Program-made: the position numbers and the translations under genes
DNA from: Mycobacterium sp. NBC_00419
Lineage (GTDB): Bacteria; Actinomycetota; Actinomycetes; Mycobacteriales; Mycobacteriaceae
Assembly: GCF_036023875.1 (NCBI RefSeq)
Contig: NZ_CP107931.1
Location: 2,046,001-2,110,000, forward strand
Direction of reading: 5' to 3'
Length of the DNA stretch: 64,000 nt
Notes under the pieces: model-generated
What the model saw: the letters and a program-made list of their open reading frames with translations, nothing else
Told to the model about the DNA's origin: nothing
Database searches by the model: none
Shown here: piece by piece, positions 43,811 through 52,795 of the stretch
How the letters are laid out: each line of letters starts with the position of its first letter
Numbering within the stretch: the stretch's first letter is position 1

Positions 43811-43945
43811 ACTTGATCGGCCCAGAGCGCCTTCCTCCCGCAGGTGAATTCTCATACGCTGCAGGCACGTCCGCCGACGACGATGCTCGTGCACCACCCG
43901 GCGATGGAGTCCCCGACTCATCCTCTGACAGCAGGAGATTCAGCA

Positions 43946-44665
43946 GTGCGCTCCGACACCACTCCCGCGCCGGAACGAGATCTGGCGGCCATTTGGGAGG
44001 CGACCCTCGAGCGCGTCGACGTATTGCTCCGTTCGTTGCCCGATGGCTGCGGAAACGAACCCCTGCCCACAGTTCCCGGCGCAACGGTGCGTGACGGGGT
44101 GGCGCATCTGGCCCGCGCGCTCGCCGCACTCGGGTCTGCGCCGCTGACTCTTCCCAGCCCGGGAACGGCACAGTCGGCACTGACCGATCTAATCGCCGAC
44201 GTCGACGCCGCCGCCGACTCAGCACGGCCGTATCTCAGGGACCCCTCTGTGGCGTCCGCCCTGGTCACGGCTATCACGATGGCCGAGCACGACCTGCGAA
44301 CAGTCGTGAACACGCCGGGGGCGCGTGACGACGTGGCTATCAAAGTGGCACTCGACGAGTTGGCCGGCCGATTCTCCGACCGGGTTTCCGCCGCCGGCCT
44401 GCCGGCGTTGCGCGTCACGGTCGAGCAGTGGGGCACCATCGCCGGCAACGGCCGCGCCACCTCATGCGTGGTGGCCGACCGCTTCGAATTCGTACGCGCC
44501 ATGGCGGGCCGCCGGTCCGCTTCGGAAATCCGGCGATGGAACTGGGGCGTGGAGCCGGATATCTACCTACCGGTGATGTCCGAGGTGGGATTGCCCCACA
44601 ACGAGATTCGGGAACGCGACCCTCGGATCCCCGAACACATGCAGGACCGCGAGTTCGTGCTCTGA
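43946..44665 (+). CDS. Maleylpyruvate isomerase/DinB-like (MDMPI family) protein
   Basis: A 239-residue helical protein of the mycothiol-dependent maleylpyruvate isomerase superfamily. The pattern PTVPGATVRDGVAHLARAL near residue 40 holds the first expected metal His, and ITMAEHDLRTVVN near 112 the second. The C-terminal part contains RFEFVRAMAGRRSASEIRRW, typical of the second MDMPI domain. GTG 43946 was selected for its AGGAG at 8 bases; an ATG at 43844 and others would add unrelated residues. It is followed by a CoA-transferase gene after 10 bases. The thiol partner and substrate are unknown. Confidence 0.78.
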   Translation: MRSDTTPAPERDLAAIWEATLERVDVLLRSLPDGCGNEPLPTVPGATVRDGVAHLARALAALGSAPLTLPSPGTAQSALTDLIADVDAAADSARPYLRDPSVASALVTAITMAEHDLRTVVNTPGARDDVAIKVALDELAGRFSDRVSAAGLPALRVTVEQWGTIAGNGRATSCVVADRFEFVRAMAGRRSASEIRRWNWGVEPDIYLPVMSEVGLPHNEIRERDPRIPEHMQDREFVL

Positions 44666-44675
44666 AAGGATTTCC

Positions 44676-45935
44676 ATGGGATTGCTCAGCGGCATCAGAG
44701 TTGTCGAGTCGGCTCAGCTGTTCAACGGTGACACTCTCGGTGCCCTGCTCGGCGACTTGGGCGCCGACGTCATCAAGGTCGAAAGCCCTTTCCGCGGTGA
44801 CTATCTGCGCGATTTCCTGGGGCAGGTCACACCACACAACAGCCCCGCACACATGCAGATCAACAAGAACAAGCGCAGCGTGGCCCTGGACCTCCGCAAA
44901 GACGAGGGGCGAGCGGTGTTCTGGAAGTTGTTGGACACCGCCGACGTGTTCGTGGACGGCAACTCCGCTGACGCCCTGGATCAGTTGGGCGTCGGATACC
45001 AGGCTCAGCGTGAGCGGCGCCCGGCGATCATCTACTGCCAGTACACCGGATACGGTGCGACCGGGCCGTACTCGACGATTCCGACCCACGGCCAAATGAT
45101 GAACGCCGCCGCCGGTGCCACCTTGCTGGATATCGACGCGGACGGCTTCGTGCGGCCCGCGCAGCGGCCGCTGGAGTTCGGCGGCATCCAATCAGGTGGT
45201 GAGGGAACGTCCACCGGTGCGACCTTCGCGGCGCTGCACGTGGCGGCCGCTCTGGTCAGCCGGGACCGCACCGGCGAGGGCTGTTACATCGACGTCGCCG
45301 CGTCTGAGGCGGTGATCTCCAGCGCGTGGATCGCCGCCACCTACGAGTTGAACAATGATCGGATCGCCGACCGCCGTTCGCTTCCGGCCGCGATCGACCC
45401 GAAGGGCACCAATAGCGCCAAGTACCAGTTCTATCAGACGTCCGATGACCGGTTTGTGCTGTTCTGCTGCATCGAGCCGAAGTTCTGGGAGAACTTCTGC
45501 CGAATCGCCGGCCGCGACGATCTCATCGGTGAATCAGGAAGCGGTCCAGTCGATTTCGCCGTCACCGGCGACAGTGAGCAAACACTTCGCCGCGAGATCC
45601 AGAAGATCATTGCAACCCGCACCCAGAAGGAATGGGTTGCGCTGGCCGCCGAGCATGACCTGGCGATCGGCCCTGCGCTGCAGGAGAACCAGTTACGCGA
45701 CGATCCGCAGCTCGCCGCCCGCGGCACCTTCATCGAGTCGGTGCACCCCGTCGCGGGGCCCTTCACCCATGTAACGCTGCCCGCGCTGGTGAACGGCAAA
45801 CGCTCCACCGAGATTCGGCACCACGCGCCGGCCCTGGGCGAGCAGACCACCGAGATCCTGACCGAACTCGGCATCTCTGCCGACCGCCTGGCCGCGCTGC
45901 GCGAGGCGAAGGTGATCGGCGGCCCGGCTACCTGA
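44676..45935 (+). CDS. CaiB/BaiF-family CoA-transferase
   Basis: A 419-residue class III CoA-transferase, normal length. N-terminal LSGIRVVESAQLFNGDTLGALLGDLGADVIKVESP and INKNKRSVALDLRKDEG are the family hallmarks; GEGCYIDVAASEAVISS matches the second domain. The catalytic Asp of formyl-CoA transferase (Asp169, in GDSNSG) does not line up clearly: the corresponding segment is SGGEGTSTGAT, with Glu or Thr at that place. It may transfer CoA with a changed residue or act with the fused transferase next to it. Its end overlaps that convergent gene by 8 bases. Confidence 0.9.
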   Translation: MGLLSGIRVVESAQLFNGDTLGALLGDLGADVIKVESPFRGDYLRDFLGQVTPHNSPAHMQINKNKRSVALDLRKDEGRAVFWKLLDTADVFVDGNSADALDQLGVGYQAQRERRPAIIYCQYTGYGATGPYSTIPTHGQMMNAAAGATLLDIDADGFVRPAQRPLEFGGIQSGGEGTSTGATFAALHVAAALVSRDRTGEGCYIDVAASEAVISSAWIAATYELNNDRIADRRSLPAAIDPKGTNSAKYQFYQTSDDRFVLFCCIEPKFWENFCRIAGRDDLIGESGSGPVDFAVTGDSEQTLRREIQKIIATRTQKEWVALAAEHDLAIGPALQENQLRDDPQLAARGTFIESVHPVAGPFTHVTLPALVNGKRSTEIRHHAPALGEQTTEILTELGISADRLAALREAKVIGGPAT

Positions 45936-48252
45936 TCGAGCCGCGGGCCCTCAATTCGGCGATCTTCTCGGCGCTGTAGCCGTGGTCGAGCAACACCTCG
46001 TCGGTGTGTTGTCCGAGTGCAGGTGCAAGGCGATGCGGCGCCGGCCTGGCATCGCTGACCCGCACCATGACGGCCGACTCGCGCACCATGCTGCCGTCGG
46101 CGGCGGGCACCTCGGCGACGCGACCGATGGCCTGGTTGACCGGATCGCGGTGGAAGCCCTGATTGTTGTTCTGCGCCTTGGGAACAATGGCGGCCACGCC
46201 CGCTGAGCGCAGCGCGTCGACCCAGTCCGCACTGTCCCGCTGGATCAGTACGTCGGAGACCAGTTCTTCGAGTTCGTAGCGGTTCTCCATGCGCGCGTCA
46301 TGGCTGGCGAACCGGGGGTCGTCGAGGATCGTGACACCCAGGACCGACTCGAGCCTGCTGATCTCGGAATCGCTGAGCGCCACCACGCACACCCAGCCGT
46401 CCCGGGTCTCGTAGAGCCGGTCCAGCGGGCCGATGCCGGTCTGCAGTGGATCGAGCCGCTGCGCGCCGAGGACGGTGCCGTCGCCCTGGCGGATGATGTG
46501 TGCGGCATGGGTCATCGCCGCGTTCAGCTGCGGGTTCTCCACATAGCAGCCGCGGCCACCGCGGTTTCGGTACAGCAGGGCGGCCAGGATTCCGATGGCT
46601 CCGGTCAGGCCGTTGCCCGGGTCCTCGTTGCCGATGGGCCACATCGGCGGGTTGTACTGTCCGGCAACCTCGTAACCGAGCCCGACGTAGCCGGACATCA
46701 ACGGCGCGAACGACTGCCGAAGCTTGTCGGGGCCGGAGGAACCCCATCCCGGGGCGTACAGGTACACGGCGTCCGGATTGAGGTCACGCACCTGCTCGTA
46801 GCCGAGACCGACGCGGTCCGCGGCACCCGGGCGCATGTTGTGCAGCAGCACATCGGCCCACTTGACGAGCTCGTCACGCGCCGGGTGCAGCTCGGAATCC
46901 TTGAGGTTCAACGAGATTGCACGCTTACCGGCCGAGGCCGCCCGGAACGGGCGTTGGATTCCGCGAAGCTGGTCGCCCAGCGTGGTTTCCAGCTTGATCA
47001 CGTCGGCGCCGAGATCGGCGAGCAGCCGCGAGCTGAACGGGCCCGCGTAGTAGGCACCGGCGTCGAGGATTCGCAGCCCCTCCAGCAGGTACTGGTCGCC
47101 GGTGTCCGCTGCCGCTTCTCCCGTGCCGTCCGAGGGCGCCGCCGCCCACTGACCGTCGTGCGCGCCCACTGTCGGCGCACCCGATTCCGGACGGTGGTCG
47201 AGTCCGCCGAACCGGATGGCGGGCGCCACCTGCTCCACCGTGCCGAACCGCGGGTCCTCGACAGTCACCACCATGCCGTTGTGGCGCACCTGAGGCTGGT
47301 CGAAGATCTCCCCCGGATGCAGCTCGGGGATGACCGCGACGTCGGCGTCGATCAGCCGTTTGACCCACACATCCCTGGGCTGGGTCTCGAAGATCGCCGG
47401 AACATCTTCGAGGAGAATCTTGCGCTCGTCTTCGTTGAGGGGGATGCCCATGTCCGAGCCGTCCGTGGAGACTTGCAGCCGGTCGGCGAGGCCGAGCTCA
47501 CGGATCAGCCGACCGAACGCCCCCACCGCACCGGTGTGCACGCCCACGTACTCGTCGTCGGCGCACCGGAAGGATCTCGACACCAGCCTGATGGTGCCGG
47601 GCACGATCTGCGGCGCCGCGCCGGCGTTGTCGGCGTCTCCCCACATCATGCCCATGTAGCTGAGAGCACCGTCGACAAGTGAGGTCTGGACCAGCCGGCC
47701 ACGGTGGTCGGCGTCGCGCCGATACAGCGCCGCCAGCGAGCCGATCACTGCCAGGTTGGCCGCACCGATACTGGCGAACGGCACACCTTCGTAGATCGGC
47801 GCGGGCCGCAGGCCGACCTGTTCGGCGGTGACGCCCACGTAGGACTGCACCACTGCCTCATGCCCGGGCACGTCCGCGAGGGTGCCGTCCTCACCGAATC
47901 CGGTGATCGAGGTGTACACCAGGCTCGGAACCGCGTCGTGGATACGAGCCCAGTCGACGCCGAGCCGCTCGGCCACCCCCGGTCGCCAGCTGGTGACGAA
48001 GAGATCCGCCGACCCCAGCATGGCGAAGAGCCGGGCACGGTCGGCCTCGTTCTTGAGGTCGAGCTCGACGCTCTTCTTGCCACGGTTGAAGACTGCGTAC
48101 TCCGTTGCCAGCACGTCGCGCAGCGGGTCGCCGCCGAGGGGCTCCACCCACCAGACCTCAGCACCGTAGTCGGCGAGCATCCCGGTGGCCCGCGGGCCGG
48201 CCAGCCCTCGGGTGCAGTCGATCACCCTGATTCCGTCGAGCGGACCGCTCAC
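45928..48252 (-). CDS. Fused two-domain CaiB/BaiF CoA-transferase
   Basis: A 774-residue protein made of two full class III CoA-transferase units. The first starts at LDGIRVIDCTRGLAGPRATGMLADYGAEV, the second at LEGLRILDAGAYYAGPFSSRLLADLGADVIKLET near residue 385. In the second half NEDPGNG aligns with the catalytic Asp169 motif of formyl-CoA transferase, while in the first half the equivalent position reads Ser (ASIGAAN), so probably only the C-terminal half is catalytic. GTG 48252 has GGAGG seven bases upstream and is chosen over the longer frame reaching 48465. Confidence 0.9.
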   Translation of the reverse strand: MSGPLDGIRVIDCTRGLAGPRATGMLADYGAEVWWVEPLGGDPLRDVLATEYAVFNRGKKSVELDLKNEADRARLFAMLGSADLFVTSWRPGVAERLGVDWARIHDAVPSLVYTSITGFGEDGTLADVPGHEAVVQSYVGVTAEQVGLRPAPIYEGVPFASIGAANLAVIGSLAALYRRDADHRGRLVQTSLVDGALSYMGMMWGDADNAGAAPQIVPGTIRLVSRSFRCADDEYVGVHTGAVGAFGRLIRELGLADRLQVSTDGSDMGIPLNEDERKILLEDVPAIFETQPRDVWVKRLIDADVAVIPELHPGEIFDQPQVRHNGMVVTVEDPRFGTVEQVAPAIRFGGLDHRPESGAPTVGAHDGQWAAAPSDGTGEAAADTGDQYLLEGLRILDAGAYYAGPFSSRLLADLGADVIKLETTLGDQLRGIQRPFRAASAGKRAISLNLKDSELHPARDELVKWADVLLHNMRPGAADRVGLGYEQVRDLNPDAVYLYAPGWGSSGPDKLRQSFAPLMSGYVGLGYEVAGQYNPPMWPIGNEDPGNGLTGAIGILAALLYRNRGGRGCYVENPQLNAAMTHAAHIIRQGDGTVLGAQRLDPLQTGIGPLDRLYETRDGWVCVVALSDSEISRLESVLGVTILDDPRFASHDARMENRYELEELVSDVLIQRDSADWVDALRSAGVAAIVPKAQNNNQGFHRDPVNQAIGRVAEVPAADGSMVRESAVMVRVSDARPAPHRLAPALGQHTDEVLLDHGYSAEKIAELRARGSIR

Positions 48253-48314
48253 CGAACTACCTCCACATCGCTGGTTGTACCGAAGCCAATGTAGGAAGTC
48301 GGCACCCGCAGCAG

Positions 48315-48342
48315 CACCGTCGACGGTGGAAACGTCGATTTC
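48315..48342. promoter_or_regulatory. Two adjacent operator-like elements before the ALDH operon
   Basis: CACCGTCGACGGTG (48315-48328) is a perfect 14-bp palindrome. It runs directly into GGAAACGTCGATTTC (48328-48342), which matches the 43796-43810 palindrome at 12 of 15 positions. Slightly further on, TGCCGC/GCGGCA (48355-48360, 48369-48374) forms a hairpin. All lie in the 189-base divergent gap between the fused CoA-transferase and the aldehyde dehydrogenase genes. Confidence 0.5.
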
Positions 48343-48441
48343 AATTCTGCCCATTGCCGCTGGGAATCGCGGCAGCCAAAGATGATCCACATCACATGGC
48401 TCCTTCACTGGCCAGCCACCACGTAGACACGGACGGGAAAC

Positions 48442-49905
48442 GTGACGATCACCCTGCCAGAACACCTGCCATCCCCGCGGCTCATCATCGGTTCGGAGGA
48501 GCCGACCTCAGCCAGCGGCGGCGAGTACGAGCACCACTACCCGCCGACCGGAGAGGTGCAGGCCGCCGTTCCGCTGGCCGGTCCCGCCGAAGTCGACGCC
48601 GCGGTCGCCGCGGCACGAGCCGCCTTCCCCGCCTGGCGCGACCTCGACCTCAACCGCCGCCGCGACATCCTTCTCGAGATCGCACGCCAGCTGACGGCCG
48701 ACCAGACCCGGCTGGCGGCCATCGCCACCCACGAGATCGGGATGCCCAACATGATGGCCGGGGTGGGTGCGGTCCTCGCCGCGGACTGGTTCACCTACTA
48801 CGCCGGGTGGATCGGCAAGTCAGGCGGCGAGGTCATTCCGGTCCCGGCCGGAGACGCGCTGGACTACGTCCGCGACGAGCCACTCGGCGTGATCGGCGCG
48901 ATCATCCCGTGGAACGGTCCGCTCGTCTCGATCGGGATGAAGATCGCACCGGCGTTGGCCGCCGGTAACTGCGTCGTGCTCAAGCCGCCGGAGAACGCAC
49001 CGTTCACCGCGCTGCGTTTCGCCGAAATCGCCGCGGCTGCAGGGCTTCCGCCAGGAGTGCTCAATGTCATCGCCGGCACCGGCGAGGCGGGCTCCGCGCT
49101 GTGTTCGCACCCGGACATCGACAAGATCACCTTCACCGGTGGCGGCGAGACCGCACGCAAGGTGCTGACCGCGGCGGCCCAGGCGCTGACGCCGGTGATC
49201 CTGGAGCTCGGCGGCAAGTCCGCCAACATCGTGTTCCCGGACGCCAATCTCGACAACGCCGCGATGATGGCGGTGACCGGAAGCCTGATGATGCTGTCCG
49301 GCCAGGGCTGCATGCTGCCGACACGGCTGTTGGTGCACAACGATGTCTACGACGAGGTGGTGGCGCGGGTGGTGGCCGGCGCTCAGTCGCTCAGCGTCGG
49401 GGATCCCTGGGAGCCGACCACCATGATGGGGCCGCTGGCGACCGCTGCCCAGTTCGGCCGGGTCGGTGGCGCCGTGGACCGTGCCGTCACCGACAAGTCC
49501 GGCACGCTGCTCACCGGCGGCGCCGCGCCCAACGGGCTGGGCGGCGGCTACTACTACCAGCCGACGGTGTTCGGCGATGTCGACCCGGCCAGCGATCTGG
49601 CCCAGAAGGAGATCTTCGGCCCGGTGCTCAGCGTGCTGCGGTTCGGCACCGACGACGAAGCGTTGGAACTCGCCAACAACACGCACTACGGCCTGGCGGC
49701 CTACGTGCACACCCGCGATCTTCGCCGGGCGCATGTGCTTTCGGCCGCCCTGGACGCCGGCGGCGTAGCGGTCAACGGATTTCCCGTCGTCCCGCCGGGC
49801 GCGCCGTTCGGTGGCACCCGGCAGAGCGGTTTCGGCCGCGAGGGTGGCATCTGGGGGCTACGCGAATTCCAGCGCACCAAGAACGTCTACATCGGACTCG
49901 GATAG
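48442..49905 (+). CDS. NAD(P)-dependent aldehyde dehydrogenase
   Basis: A 487-residue ALDH-superfamily enzyme. The catalytic Cys is in LSGQGCMLPTR near residue 291, the general-base Glu in VILELGGKSANIVFP near 257, and the nucleotide-binding elements are IIPWNGPL (residue 156) and FTGGGETAR near 232. Normal length, cytosolic. GTG 48442 starts MTITLPEHL. It leads a tight operon with a mycofactocin-type SDR (11 bases) and a P450 (15 bases), consistent with oxidising an alcohol made by the P450 through aldehyde to acid. Substrate inferred only. Confidence 0.93.
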   Translation: MTITLPEHLPSPRLIIGSEEPTSASGGEYEHHYPPTGEVQAAVPLAGPAEVDAAVAAARAAFPAWRDLDLNRRRDILLEIARQLTADQTRLAAIATHEIGMPNMMAGVGAVLAADWFTYYAGWIGKSGGEVIPVPAGDALDYVRDEPLGVIGAIIPWNGPLVSIGMKIAPALAAGNCVVLKPPENAPFTALRFAEIAAAAGLPPGVLNVIAGTGEAGSALCSHPDIDKITFTGGGETARKVLTAAAQALTPVILELGGKSANIVFPDANLDNAAMMAVTGSLMMLSGQGCMLPTRLLVHNDVYDEVVARVVAGAQSLSVGDPWEPTTMMGPLATAAQFGRVGGAVDRAVTDKSGTLLTGGAAPNGLGGGYYYQPTVFGDVDPASDLAQKEIFGPVLSVLRFGTDDEALELANNTHYGLAAYVHTRDLRRAHVLSAALDAGGVAVNGFPVVPPGAPFGGTRQSGFGREGGIWGLREFQRTKNVYIGLG

Positions 49906-49916
49906 GAAAACTTGCA

Positions 49917-50768
49917 ATGGGCAGGATTCAGGACAAGGTCGTCTTCATCACCGGCGCCGGAGCCGGGCAGGGCCGCGCACATGCGGTATACCTCGCCAAA
50001 GAAGGTGCTGACATCATCGCATTGGACGTGTGCCGGCAAGTCAGCGACAAGATCAACTATCCCTATGCCAGCGAAGCCGACCTGGACGGAACCCGCAAAC
50101 TGGTCGAGGACACCGGTCGGCGCTGCCTGTCCGTCGTGGCCGACGTCCGAGACACCGCGGCCATGAAAGATGCTGCGGCTCAGGCTGTTGGGGAGTTCGG
50201 TCGCATCGATGCCGTGCTGGCGAACGCCGGCGTCAACACCTTCCACCCGGACGGCTCACTGAGTATCGGCGAGGAACTGTTCGACCTCATCGTCGACACC
50301 AACCTCAAGGGCGTGTGGAACACCATCCAGGCGACCGCGCCGCACCTGATCGACGCAGGCGGCGGTTCGATCATCATCACGTCGTCGGCAGCCGGTATCC
50401 GCGGTCAGGTGCCGTACGCGCACTACGTGGCCAGTAAGCACGGCGTGGTCGGCTTGATGAAGGCCTTCGCGAACGAGCTCGCACCACACCGCATCCGGGT
50501 GAACACCATCCACCCCACCGGGGTGCTGACCGCCATGGCCACCGACCCCAACGCCTTCGCATCGGCCGAGACCTACCCGATGTTTCTCTCCGGTGCGGCC
50601 AACGCCCTGCCGGACCTGGATTCACCTGCCGACCAACCCTATTCACCGGTGCCGGTCCTCGCCCCGGAAGAGATCTCCAAGACGGTCCTGTTCCTGCTGT
50701 CCGACGACGCCCGCTACATCACCGGCGTCCAGTTGCCGGTCGATGCCGGCAATGTCAACAAGCCCTAA
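49917..50768 (+). CDS. Mycofactocin-coupled SDR family oxidoreductase
   Basis: A 283-residue SDR with MGRIQDKVVFITGAGAGQGRAHAVYLAKEGADIIALDVC, the mycofactocin-class N-terminus. Catalytic residues: Ser in IITSSAAGIRG near 158, YVASKHGVVGLM near 171 (Tyr/Lys). It carries the class-specific insertion SGAANALPDLDSPADQPYSPVPVL before the last strand. Between an ALDH and a P450 gene in one operon, it probably oxidises an alcohol introduced by the P450. It is the third such SDR in this window. Confidence 0.9.
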   Translation: MGRIQDKVVFITGAGAGQGRAHAVYLAKEGADIIALDVCRQVSDKINYPYASEADLDGTRKLVEDTGRRCLSVVADVRDTAAMKDAAAQAVGEFGRIDAVLANAGVNTFHPDGSLSIGEELFDLIVDTNLKGVWNTIQATAPHLIDAGGGSIIITSSAAGIRGQVPYAHYVASKHGVVGLMKAFANELAPHRIRVNTIHPTGVLTAMATDPNAFASAETYPMFLSGAANALPDLDSPADQPYSPVPVLAPEEISKTVLFLLSDDARYITGVQLPVDAGNVNKP

Positions 50769-50783
50769 CGGAAAGAGCCAGCC

Positions 50784-52025
50784 ATGACGACGCTCGATCG
50801 CCGTACTGATATCGAATTCGACCACCACTCAGAGCAATACGCACAGGCGTATCCCGAGATCTATGCCGAGCTGCGGACGAAGTGCCCGGTGGCACATACC
50901 TCGGCGCACGGCGGCTACTGGGTCGTCACCCGTTACGAGGATGTCGTCGCCGCAGCCAAGGACGACGCCACCTTCGCGTCCGGGCATGAGGTGGACGGTG
51001 TCAAACCGCTCGGGGTCATCATCCCGCCGGCGCCGCTGCCGCAGTATCCGATCGAGATGGACCCGCCCGAGTACACCGGCTACCGCAAGGTTCTCAACCC
51101 GCTGTTCTCCCCTGGGGTGAGCAAGGCGTGGGAGCCGCGTGTCCGCCGCTGGGTGGACGTCTGCCTGGACCAGGTCATCGAAACGGGTTCGTTCGACCTC
51201 ATCGGCGACCTCGCCAACCCTGTCCCGTCGTTGTTCACCTGCGAGTTCGTCGGTCTGCCGATCGAGAACTGGCGGGAGTACGCCGACGTGATGCACGAGA
51301 TCATCTACACGCCGCCTGCCGAGCAGGAGGACATTCTGCGCCGCTATCTGGAAATGATGGGCGGCGTCTGGCACTACATCGACGAACGGCGCAAGGGCGA
51401 GCCGCGCGACGACATGTTGGGCGCCCTGCTGTCCGCCGATGTCGACGGCGAGCCGTTGTCGGACGAGATGGTGTTCTCGATCGTGAATCTGATCATGGCG
51501 GGTGGCTTCGACACCACGACCGCGGTGACCGCCAGCGCCCTGATCTATCTGGCCGACCACCCCGAGCAACGCCAGCGACTCATCGACGATCCGGACCTGA
51601 TTCCGCAGGCGTGTGAGGAATTCCTGCGGTATTTCACGCCGCAGCAGGGTCTTGCCCGCACCGTCACCAAGCCGGTGTCGATCGGGGGCGCCGACATCGC
51701 ACCCGGCGAGCGGGTGCTGCTGAGCTGGGCCTCGGCGAACCGTGACGAGACCGTCTTCGACCGTCCCGACGACGTCATCCTGGACCGGTTCCCCAACCGG
51801 CACACCACGTTCGGCATCGGCATACACCGCTGCCTCGGCTCGCACATCGCCCGCCTCGAGCTCATCACCATGGTCAGTCAGGTGCTCGAGCGCATGCCTG
51901 ACTACAAGGTCGACCACAACAGGGCCACGCAGTATCCCACCATCGGCATCATCAACGGTTGGGTGAATGCACCGGCCACCTTCACCCCGGGCACCCGGGT
52001 CACTGACGAGTCGCTGCCGGGCTGA
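50784..52025 (+). CDS. Cytochrome P450
   Basis: A 413-residue soluble P450. The heme-Cys signature is FGIGIHRCLGSHIARLEL near residue 350, the I-helix threonine motif NLIMAGGFDTTTA near 237, and the ExxR region CEEFLRYF near 282. The family cannot be named without comparison, but the shape resembles actinobacterial steroid/terpene hydroxylases. It ends the ALDH-SDR-P450 operon and is convergent with an SDR gene (2 bases). No ferredoxin gene is close by. Confidence 0.92.
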   Translation: MTTLDRRTDIEFDHHSEQYAQAYPEIYAELRTKCPVAHTSAHGGYWVVTRYEDVVAAAKDDATFASGHEVDGVKPLGVIIPPAPLPQYPIEMDPPEYTGYRKVLNPLFSPGVSKAWEPRVRRWVDVCLDQVIETGSFDLIGDLANPVPSLFTCEFVGLPIENWREYADVMHEIIYTPPAEQEDILRRYLEMMGGVWHYIDERRKGEPRDDMLGALLSADVDGEPLSDEMVFSIVNLIMAGGFDTTTAVTASALIYLADHPEQRQRLIDDPDLIPQACEEFLRYFTPQQGLARTVTKPVSIGGADIAPGERVLLSWASANRDETVFDRPDDVILDRFPNRHTTFGIGIHRCLGSHIARLELITMVSQVLERMPDYKVDHNRATQYPTIGIINGWVNAPATFTPGTRVTDESLPG

Positions 52026-52027
52026 GG

Positions 52028-52795
52028 CTATTTCGCGGTGAACCCGCCGTCGAACGGGATCACCGCACCGGTCAGTGATCTGCCGTTGGGTCCGGCCAGG
52101 GTGAGCAGGAGCTGGGCGACCTCGTCGACGTGAGCCACCCGGTTGATCAGGGGGCCACCCGCCAGGGCGACAGCCTGGTGTAGCAGGGCGAGCTGCTCGT
52201 CGGTGAGGTTGCCGTACTCCACCGGCGCCATGCCGCCGGGGCACACGCAGTTGGCCCGAATCCCATACTGCGCGTAGTCGACAGCAGTGGTGCGCGTCAG
52301 CGACACCAGGCCACCCTTGGCCGCGGCGTAGGCGCTGCTGCCCTTGAAACCGACCAGCGCCACCATCGATCCGATGTTGAGGACCGCACCACCGCCACGC
52401 TCCATCATGGATGGCAGCACCGCCTTGCTGAACAGGAACGGTCCGGTGAGGTCGATGTCGAGGAAGGCCTGCCACTCGTCGAGCGGCGTCTCGTGCAGAG
52501 GGTATGGGGTGGCGTGAATCCCGGCATTGTTCACCAGGATGTCGATACCGCCGAACTCCCGGATCGATTCCGCCGCGGCACGGTCGGCCGTGTCGGGTCG
52601 GGCCACGTCGCCGGCCACCACCAGGGCACGTCCACCCGCGGACTCGATGGAGCGCGCCACGTGTTCGAGCTTGTCGGCACGACGGCCCACCACGGTGACC
52701 GCCGCGCCCTCGGCTGCGAACAAGGCGGCCGTCGCGGCACCCAATCCCGTTCCCGCACCGGTGATGACCGCTACTGCACCGTCGAGCTGTCCCAT
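52028..52795 (-). CDS. Short-chain dehydrogenase/reductase
   Basis: A 255-residue classical SDR: VITGAGTGLGAATAALFAAEG near residue 10, LVNNAGIHATPYP near 87, NIGSMVALVG (Ser) near 138 and YAAAKGGLVSL near 152. SLTGAVIPFDGGFT closes the fold. It lacks the longer mycofactocin-class insertions. The upstream ligase gene overlaps its start by 25 bases, so these genes are translated from one minus-strand message with the crotonase and the nitronate-monooxygenase-like genes. Likely a hydroxyacyl-CoA or alcohol dehydrogenase step; substrate unknown. Confidence 0.88.
   Translation of the reverse strand: MGQLDGAVAVITGAGTGLGAATAALFAAEGAAVTVVGRRADKLEHVARSIESAGGRALVVAGDVARPDTADRAAAESIREFGGIDILVNNAGIHATPYPLHETPLDEWQAFLDIDLTGPFLFSKAVLPSMMERGGGAVLNIGSMVALVGFKGSSAYAAAKGGLVSLTRTTAVDYAQYGIRANCVCPGGMAPVEYGNLTDEQLALLHQAVALAGGPLINRVAHVDEVAQLLLTLAGPNGRSLTGAVIPFDGGFTAK

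Noticed and set aside
45928..48252. First thought that the D in VDGALSY of the fused CoA-transferase is the catalytic Asp
   Set aside because: Counting along formyl-CoA transferase places Asp169 in GDSNSG, upstream of that strand; the aligned residue in the first half is Ser and in the second half Asp.
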